NCBI GenBank assembly: GCA_036768485.1
Contig: JAVLUZ010000150.1
Span: 3,233,160 to 3,297,159 of the forward strand
From: Mermis nigrescens
Lineage: Eukaryota; Nematoda; Enoplea; Mermithida; Mermithidae
DNA length: 64,000 nucleotides
Direction of reading: 5' to 3'
How positions within the stretch are numbered: position 1 is the stretch's first letter; each line of letters opens with the position of its first letter. The position numbers and the translations under genes were made by a program. Below, piece by piece: positions 57,301-64,000 of the stretch. The notes below the pieces were generated by a model, which saw only the letters and a list, made by a program, of their open reading frames with translations, ran no database searches and was not told the DNA's origin.

Positions 57301-60300
57301 AAGAATCTGCTAAATAAAAAATTCAAGCCTGGTTTTGGCTACACGCTCGAATTGCGATCGAGTTACTTCGGATTGAGTTGATCATAAAGCTAACCTAATA
57401 GAATTTATTCGGTAAAAACTCAAGTTGAATTTTAATGAATACAGAGCAGCTGACGGTTTAGAGATGGCGTTCACCAATGTTTTCCCCGAACTACACAAAC
57501 AAGCCAGGTAGCTATTAGCCTAAGCTGTAACTACATGTTTTAGAAAAATCGACTTAAAAAACATTTTTTGGTGGCTTGCTAACGTGACGGTGTACACTGG
57601 CATTGGAGCATGGTGAGGAGGACTCACCAGCAATTAGCGCTGGAACTTCTCTCGGTGAATCTATATTAGCCGGATTGTTTACATTCATTGCCTTGTGCAT
57701 CGCATTTCAGTTTGTGGTATATAATCAAACTGACATAATCAGAATGGTCGTATGAAGAGAAGTGTCAATAAGTGCCGTCCATGCCGTCCATGTTGAACTA
57801 ATCAAATTATTTTCCGTTATTTGAGCTCAAATCCTAAAAGTTTCTCAGCGCAATTAAATCGATCAAATGAGTAGTAGTGTTAGTTTAGATACTTAAGCCC
57901 GAAACATACTTCACGCGATTCGCGCCGCAAAGGGGGTTTGCGGCCACAGTATACCCAAAAATGTGACGTCATGGCGCGAAACTGGCGCGGCGAAATTCAT
58001 CTGCCGCTTCGCGTCACCTAAGCATACTTCACGCGGCGCAGTCGCCGCGCGGCAAAGAAAAAAATGGCGCCAACTGGGCGACCCTTCGCCGCTTCGCTGC
58101 CGCTTCGCTCGATGTTGGCATACTCCGCGCGAATTGCCGCAATGATAGCGCGTTGATTTCTGTCATAATCGATTTTTTTAAATCGGCGAAAGCTCATTTA
58201 AATTCATTTATGCATTTACAATGTAGGTTACCATGTTAGGACACCATGTACATATGTATGCATGTACCACTGATGTCGACTGGTTAGCAGAATCACACGA
58301 TATGGAGGAGGAAGTTTGTTTTACACTTGCTTGGTATCTGCTTAGTGCAGGAAAATTCTGCACCTCATTTATCAGTGTTGTATCGAAATCCATGATCCTA
58401 AGCAAAAAATGCGTTCAGCAAAAATAAAATCACACAACCGAGTGGTCAGAAGTATTCAGGATTCATGACCTTTTCTATACAAGAAACGACAAAACTTCCA
58501 GAATCAATGACTGAACGTCTTGCATCCTGCATGAATTTTTAACACTATTTATCCAAAAGACAGGTATGTACGCAATAATTAAAAGCTACACAACAAATTG
58601 GAGAAAGTCCGATCAAAAACGTACAAATCCAGTACTGCCACATACGTACTTATATGACATTTCAAAATCAACGAAAATCGTTTGCGCTCACGTAGATAAG
58701 TACTTCATTATAGATTCAGAGCATATCGACACCGGCGCACCTCATTAGCATTCGCGAGGAAAGTCCAAACGTTTGGACTTCTGCGGCGCGGCGAAAAAAT
58801 TCGAAAAAATGCTAAAAATAGACATTATTTGTTTCTCGCCGCTCGGTGAAGTATGCCATTAAAAGCGGCAAAAAAATTGGACTTTAGCGAATTAGGTTGC
58901 GGCGCGGCGGCCGCTTGAAGTATGCCTTGGGCCGCTTGAAGTATGCCTTTGAAATGCGGCGCGGCAAAACTTCGCGCTCGCCGCGCGGCGCCAGGAAGTA
59001 TGCCATGGGTCAGCGCGAATTCGGCGCGGCGACCGCTGCGGCGAATTTGCGCCGTTCGCCGCGCCGCGTGAAGTATGTTTCGGGCTTTACTCGTATTATT
59101 GTGCTAGCAGAGAAAAATGCTCCGATGGAACAATAAAGACGAATATACTTGGGGTTGTGGATTATTAAGAATGTAAAAGGAGGGGACTAGGATAAAGCTA
59201 CCTATTTATATGCTTATAGTCGCAAAACCCGCTAAAAATCAGACTTTCTCTAAGCAACGCCAAAAATCGAAGTATATTCTGCGGCCCGTAGATTGAAATA
59301 AATTATTGAATAAAAAACGATTGAAAAAGCATCAAGTTAGCTATGCAGTAGCTATGGGAAAGCAGATGGAGTAGACTACGAGCGACTTTGCAAGCCAATT
59401 GAATGAAATAGCAAACATCGATGCTTTCAAGACAAAGAAATTGTTGGTTTAGAGCAGTAGGAAACGCGTAAGCTTACGTGAAACAGACTACATGTAGGTA
59501 CACTTCCATGACCGCAACGATTGTGTGCACTAATCAATTGACGCCAGGTTCGCTTACTATAATGCTCATGATAACAAAATAAAACACCTTTAAATACAAT
59601 TGCAGTTAGTTTTCTATCAATCACGATACAAAGTAAGTCAGCGTTGCAACCTGCAATCAATTTACAAAAAGTTAACATTTTAGATTATGTTTATACACTC
59701 TTATTTGAAGCATTAAAAATTATTTAAAGAAGGTTGCACTTTTTCAGAGACAGAATATACTTAGATTTTTTGCGTTGCTCACAGTAAGTCCGATTTTTAG
59801 CAGATTTTGCGACGTTAGGCATGTACATAGATAGCTTTATCCTAGTCCCCTCCTTTTACATCCTTAATAATCCACAACCTCAAGTATATTCGTCTTTTTT
59901 GTTTCATTGGAGCATTTTTCTTTGCTAGTACACTACTTTTAGTTAGCATGATTTGAGTAAATCAGTCAGTAAACACATACGGTAACTTGCCACACTAATG
60001 ACAGCAGTCCAAGAACGCGGAAAACAATATTGTTTTGAACATCAGCATTATCATTTTTAAACAAGACAACCTTACCTTATTTAAACAGATCAAAGGTTTT
60101 CAGCATAAACTTCACGCAAATATTGGGTGTAAAGAACACTTACGCTCAGATTCGTAATCCTGATGTTAAACGGAACATTTTGAAAAGCAATTAAGCTTCT
60201 GCAACGCTCTGAAACTAAATTTAATTTGCTGTGTAAACTTTACATAACTACTGGGTGTAAGAAAACATACAGTCAGATTCGTAATCCTGACTTTACGGAA

Positions 60301-63300
60301 CATATTTTGAAAAAAATTAAGGTTTTGCAACGCTCTGGAAGTAAAATAAATTTGTAGTGTAAAGTAACATTAACATATATATAAATAGTGCAAACTTTAC
60401 ACAACTACTGTATGTAGAGAAAACTAACAGTCAGATTCGTAATTCTGACGTTACGCAGAACATTTTAGAAAAAATTAAGCTTCCGCAAGGCTCTAGAACT
60501 AAAGCTAATTTGCAGTGTAAGCTTTACACGACCACAGAGTGTAAAGAAGATTTTAGTCGGATTTGTAATTCTGATATAACTCTGATATCACGATCAACAT
60601 TTATGAACAAATTAAGTCTCCACAATGGCCTAAAGACAAATAAATATCAGATGTAAATCACTTTACACCACTGTTGAGTGTAAACAAACGCGCCCATCTG
60701 GCGTATCACGTTTAGCGTTGGCAAAAGTCCGCAAAAAGGTTTTCCGGACTATAGTCCAGGTTTTAGTCCGGACTGCTTTCGGATCAGGACTATAGTCCAG
60801 ACCATAGTCCTTGAAAAAAGACTAAGTCTCGGACTAAGTCCTTGATAAACAATAGTATCATTTATGCAGGGAAAACATACCCAGACAGGCTTTTCGTTAA
60901 AAAACTCAGAGAACAATGCTGGTACCTACTACATGGTGGTATTCACTTTCTAGTACTTTTCTGTTCAGATCTGATTTAATAGTCACTGAAAAGAACTTCA
61001 CAATCAATGAATACATATGTACATGCATACATATATATTATAGATGCTACTATAAATACATTTTGTAATAAACTATACTCAGATTCAAGTAAAAAAATAG
61101 CAAATATTACTGGCCAAACAGTTCAGAGCTAAAGTTCAAAAAAATTTTCATTTCAATACGCTCATCGCGTGACGGTTTTTATCTGAAAGATTGAGGAAGG
61201 GTTGGGATAGAATGGGACCGCATAAAACCTATCCACAGAACAGCGCTCTGAATGCTTCGTATGAATCCAACAAGATTGAACCCAAAATATGAAAATTTTT
61301 TTGACTTCAACAAAATTTAGTCTTGAAACCAAAATATGAAACTGTTTATGTTTATACAGCCAATTATGTTCTAAGGTTCCCACAAAAAATGACAGTGGAC
61401 ATTGGGGACAATACTTTTATTAAAAAACATTGATAATGTAAACTTAACTATAGCTGTTGTTGAGTTGACAACTAATTAGCTGCTGTATGGACGACAACCA
61501 CACCTGTTTTTTCCGCTTCCACTGAACAAATAAAACATAGCTCTTTGAGCATAGTATATAAATCAGACAATAAAAGAAAAATTATTGTGAACATAGGCGC
61601 TAAACGCAAACAACACTCCCCAAAGAGAAGGGGAGATTTGCAAAACGCACGTCCAATGTCGGGCGCGACATAATATTTCGTACCTACAGTAAATGAATAA
61701 ATGATAGCACAGCACAATGTGGAAGAATTGGAACTTTTGTCCGGTAGGTCGGACTAACCGGACTTGGTCCGCCAAAAAACGGACTAGCCCTTTTCCGGAC
61801 TAAAGGGCTAAAAAAAGACTAGGACTACAGTCAAAAGACTAAAGGACTTGGTCCGGACTATAGTCCTTGCTAGTTCTTAGTCGGACTTTTGCCAACGCTA
61901 ATCATGTTTGATTCCTGGTACATTTTTAGACCTGAGATCATTTCCAGACTCATAACTGGAGAAGTTGTTAGAAAAAAACGAGATAGAAACAGGCATGACA
62001 CACCAAATTTTTGACTTTACACTTCCCAAAAAAGTTTAATGTTGATGTAAACAAGCGCAATTGGCTGTGACGTGTACCGTTAAGAAAGTACTTTATTTTA
62101 TTCTATTAGATTTATCCTGACCTCTAAACAGAGAAAGTGACCAACAAAAAAAGGACAAAAACGTATTTTCCACCAATAACCTAATTGAAAACTTTAAAAA
62201 TCTGAACCTAACTCCCCATTAAGTAAGTGTAAGGAAATTCAATTTTGGCAAGTTTCTAGCCTTTAAATTGTAGAATGTTTGTATGTGAAAGACTTTTGTT
62301 CCGCAAAATATTTGAGATATTTACGAATCAAAATAGGGAAAAATGTGTTTTTCGCCCATTTTATATCCCTTATTTCGAACTTTACACCCCATAAATAACT
62401 CAATATTGCGTTTTTTAAACGCAGTTTGCTGCAACGTGTAGCCCTTAAAAGGTGCTTTATTTTTTTATTTAAATTTATCCCGACATATAAGCGGAAAAGT
62501 TAGCAGAGAAGTCTTAGACAAAATATGTTTTTTACACTATCCACTAGAGTGTAAAGTTTAAACCCCTAAACATAACTCAGTATTGAGTGTACTAGGTTTG
62601 CTGCTAAGGCTAAAGTAGCCCTTAAGTCGTAGTACATTTCTGCTGAAATGAATTTCTTGGAACTCATAACCAGAGTTGTTGGCAGACAAAAAAGAGGCCA
62701 AAATGGATTTTTTGACCCACAGATTCTTTACACTCTTTACAATGCTACTATGGAAATAAGTCACTTTTCAGAAAGAATAAAGATTAATCTTGAGTCTACT
62801 CAATTGTCTACATTTTAAAAAAACCAGATTAAACAGATTACATAACTGAGTTAGGAAAGTCCGGTAACTGACCAAAATTTAAAAAAAGTATATGTTATAA
62901 CGTTACAGTAAAACTTTATACGCTCTTTACACAACGGGTAGAAGTGTAAAAAAAATTTAAAAAATGGCTACATCGAATTTTTTATTATCTATCTTTTAAA
63001 AAAACCGCACAATACAGAATTGTCCCGTTATAGCTGTAGGGGGGTAGACATATGTTGGGGGTACCCAAGTATATCATAAGTACGCGCTATCGCTCTACCT
63101 ATGATATCAGTTTACGATTACTTCATTTTATTTCGTGAAAATGCAATAAATTCAAGCGCGTGAACGAAAAGACTTGATAATTCGTACAGAAAAATAAAAC
63201 AAGCAGAAAAAGTAGAATCACAGTCGTCGGCGCAGAAAAAAGTGTTTTTCAATGAGTAAGTATTTTGAGTATTCGTTTTATTTTATCATTATTATTAGTT

Positions 63301-63595
63301 CGTCTTCTTAACTTGTCAATCCCTATTTCTAGACTAAATCTCAAGCTCACCGTATCTAATTTCTTGGAAAGTATCAAGGTCTTGAGAATATTTAAATTTT
63401 CTTGTCATTTATGAATAATTTGTTTTTCAGCTTTCTCCATAGAGACATAAAGCCGGCAAATATGTGCATTGGTCGCGCACCGCATGATATACGTAGCGTA
63501 TACATCTTGGACTGGGGCATGTGTCGTTATTTCATGAATGAGCGGGGTTCGATCCACCGACCGCGCGTTAAAGTTCCTTTTCGCGGAACTCCGTG
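48328..63595 (+). CDS. Tau-tubulin/casein-kinase-1-like protein kinase, three 5' exons
   Basis: The exons are 48328-48480, 49053-49327 and 63431-63595, with GT-AG borders and phases 0 and 2. They give 197 residues plus a split codon. The N-terminus is MAYYTHDRSNLELDSIFDER. The glycine loop GEGAFGAV is at residues 28-35 and the ATP-anchoring Lys at 51 (YALK). The region LPLEVTVLRAL..GAKHYPGYV and MGLLGQNINDLRK is typical of CK1/TTBK kinases. The catalytic loop FLHRDIKPANM puts the base at Asp148. The metal-binding motif is DWG (170-172) instead of DFG, followed by KVPFRGTPW. Family knowledge: these are Ser/Thr kinases, and nematodes have many divergent members. The remaining C-lobe lies beyond 64000. 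The intron between exons 2 and 3 is 14,103 bp and full of nested transposons. Key ATP and catalytic residues are intact, so an active kinase is plausible. Confidence 0.88.
50006..50450 (-). mobile_element. CATAGGTGGGC hAT-like MITE, interrupted, exact TSD
   Basis: Reverse orientation, starting CACACCTGGGCGTGGGGGGG and ending GTGCTGTTCACGTATG. Exact duplication GTGCCAAA at 49998-50005 and 50451-50458. Split by the CAGTGGCGGATCC MITE at 50068-50252. Confidence 0.85.
50068..50252 (+). mobile_element. CAGTGGCGGATCC hAT-like MITE, copy 3
   Basis: Starts CAGTGGCGGATCCAGGATTT, ends AAATCCACCCCTG. Interior AAAATCGCTAAAAATCGCTC and CTTGACTTGGGCGG shared with copy 1 (23508-23683). The host repeat resumes on both sides. 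Confidence 0.8.
50500..50940 (+). repeat. Four degenerate ~125-bp tandem units in element A
   Basis: Each unit has a CAGA(C/T)(A/G)TAATTCC-like word, AAATTGAG(T/C)(G/T)TAAA and a (C/T)GGCGCTTC word (50636, 50699, 50810 region, 50885). The GGCGCTTCG word is the same as in the subterminal region of the element at 9538-10867. Confidence 0.55.
52689..53477. mobile_element. Foldback element with ~257-bp inverted arms
   Basis: The arm 52689-52945 (GTTTCAAAAAAACGAAACCC to TTTTAGAATACG) is the diverged reverse complement of 53221-53477 (CGTATTCTAAAATGTTCACT to GTTTCCTTTTTTGAAAC), with a ~275-bp centre. Frames of 79 codons on opposite strands in the two arms encode similar peptides (LMKKNDFY...ARCTRT) only because the arms are mirror copies. 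No transposase seen. Confidence 0.75.
53512..53777 (-). mobile_element. CATAGGTGGGC hAT-like MITE, complete, exact TSD
   Basis: Reverse orientation, CACACGTGGGCGTGGGGGGT to TGCTGCCCACCTATG. Exact duplication CCTACATA at 53504-53511 and 53778-53785. Fourth level of nesting. Confidence 0.88.
54780..54875. repeat. Long polypurine/polypyrimidine palindrome
   Basis: AAATGAAAAAAAGAAAGAAC, GAAAGAAATGAAAACGCTTC is followed by AAATTT and the mirror GAAGCGTTT, CCTTTCTTTCGTTCTTTC, TTTTTCATTTTC. The arms are about 43 bases with a few mismatches. It could extrude as a cruciform or, if transcribed, form a long hairpin. Confidence 0.8.
56442..57894. other. No gene seen
   Basis: AT-rich intron sequence between element A and the next element. 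I find no splice-bounded exon that continues the kinase, no inverted repeat ends and no RNA gene. Confidence 0.45.
57895..59087 (+). mobile_element. TIR element with GCATACTTCACGCGGCG subterminal repeats
   Basis: Left end AAGCCCGAAACATACTTCAC, right end read inward AAGCCCGAAACATACTTCAC, continuing GCG on both sides: a perfect match of at least 23 bp. Inside, CATACTTCACGCGGCG words (left: 57907, 58022, ~58119) are mirrored by GAAGTATGCC words on the right (58848, ~58917, 58938, 58995, 59068), set in CGCGGCG-rich sequence. A target duplication is unclear (perhaps ACT or TACT). The AT-rich middle (58.15-58.73 kb) has no recognisable product. Confidence 0.75.
59096..59940 (+). mobile_element. CTAGCAAG..GCTCCGATGG element, interrupted
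   Basis: The left arm GTGCTAGCAGAGAAAAATGC to GAAGTATATTCTGCGGCCC (59098-59285) is mirrored by AGACAGAATATACTTAGATT to GGAGCATTTTTCTTTGCTAG (59740-59938). About 0.4 kb of extra sequence, with part of a CTTACGTGAAACAGACTACA MITE end near 59472, separates the arms. Confidence 0.65.
59941..63110 (+). repeat. Array of degenerate ~130-bp units (GTGTAAA...TTTACAC), copy 3
   Basis: Same left border (TAGCATGATTTGAGTAAATC, TAATGACAGCAGTCCAAGAA), unit order and right border (TTGTCCCGTTATAGCTGTAG, GGGGGTACCCAAGTATATCA) as copy 2 at 39248-41809. It is interrupted by the hAT-like element at 60713-61900. It ends at GCGCTATCGCTCTACCTATG. Confidence 0.75.
60713..61900 (+). mobile_element. hAT-like element with GGACTATAGTCC subterminal repeats
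   Basis: Perfect inverted ends TAGCGTTGGCAAAAGTCCG and CGGACTTTTGCCAACGCTA. Flanked by ATCACGTT (60705-60712) and ATCATGTT (61901-61908), 7 of 8. Subterminal words GGACTATAGTCC, TAGTCCGGACT and GGACTAAGTCC crowd both ends (60750-60850 and 61740-61885). The related array at 39.84 kb shows the uninterrupted site, which supports the borders. 1188 bp, no transposase frame. Confidence 0.9.
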
Positions 63596-64000
63596 GTAGG
63601 TACTGCTGCTATTGTTTGAGCTTAGCCTTATGCTTTTTAAGTCAATTTGTCATTATCATCCATGGTTCTCAGATGACCAAGGCTTGTAGTCCTACAAGTC
63701 TCTTAGAAGAGTAAGAAATTTTTGGAAAAAATAAGGCAATTAAGACCAGAAATGGATGAGAAGTAAAACTTTTCTGCGGAATTTCTTGAAATACCAGAAA
63801 CTTAGAGAGGGTAATTTTTGATGCCAGCATTGATGTTGAATGCAACATCTGGTCCTTTTTCAGTAGCAGGTATGATTGCAACAGAACGAATTTCCGAATT
63901 GTTCTTCATTAACCCTGAAGTTGGCCAGACAGTGGTTGACGCATGGCTTGATATATTGAGATTTTCAGTCATATTTTGTGAACTTCTTTCGGCGCAGGAT
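63596..64000. other. Start of the next kinase intron; no exon identified
   Basis: Follows the GTAGGT donor of kinase exon 3. No frame continuing the kinase C-lobe is visible. A TTCTTTCGGCGCAG acceptor-like end lies at 63984-63997, but only three bases follow, so it cannot be tested here. Confidence 0.4.

Noticed and set aside
1..64000. CRISPR array, operon or bacterial origin
   Set aside because: Spliced genes, AT-rich introns and animal gene families show eukaryotic DNA; the repeats have no uniform spacer pattern.

Overview
This is a eukaryotic, AT-rich, repeat-dense window. Its genes have GT-AG introns with AT-rich flanks. A small ecdysozoan animal is likely, and a nematode is my best guess. 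The reasons are a divergent tau-tubulin/CK1-family kinase of the kind nematodes expand, a tyrosine decarboxylase of the invertebrate (tyramine/octopamine) type, and a short gene whose ATG directly follows a TTTTTTCAG acceptor, as at a trans-splice site. The species cannot be named from the sequence. A run of 100 N at 18819-18918 is a scaffold gap, probably of unknown true size.

Layout. 1.4-2.5 kb: the terminal exon of an unrecognised + strand gene. 3-15 kb: almost all repeats and transposons. 15.2-18.4 kb: five exons of a paraoxonase/arylesterase-like gene on +, ending before the N gap. 23.8-36.0 kb: nine exons of a tyrosine decarboxylase on -, reassembled exon by exon with matching phases. 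They include a 20-nt microexon and a 66-nt intron without a stop codon. Its 3.8-kb intron holds a small + strand gene for a one-span membrane protein (28432-28695). 36-48 kb: repeats. 48.3-63.6 kb: three exons of the kinase on +, separated by a 14.1-kb intron.

The repeats are the richest part. Many are hAT-like DNA transposons without a visible transposase, recognised by 8-bp target duplications that I could read on both sides (e.g. GTCAGAGC, GTCTCTAT, CTGTACTA, CTTCTATC, GTGCCAAA, CCTACATA, GTCAGAAC). Several share one plan: short terminal inverted repeats, then inverted subterminal arrays of a family-specific short word (GATCTGG, GGGGCGG, GACATTAGAGCGCG, GGACTATAGTCC, GGCGCTTCGCGCC). In the kinase intron they are nested at least four deep, with the same family as outermost and third layer. 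A second group of MITEs shares the terminal word TATAGTCTGTT(T/C)C but has three unrelated interiors, one of which carries a tRNA-like sequence with A and B boxes. A third group is large arrays of degenerate ~130-bp units built around GTGTAAA..TTTACAC.

The genes are separate units, not an operon. The decarboxylase and the paraoxonase-like gene converge on the N gap, and both lack their 3' exons here.
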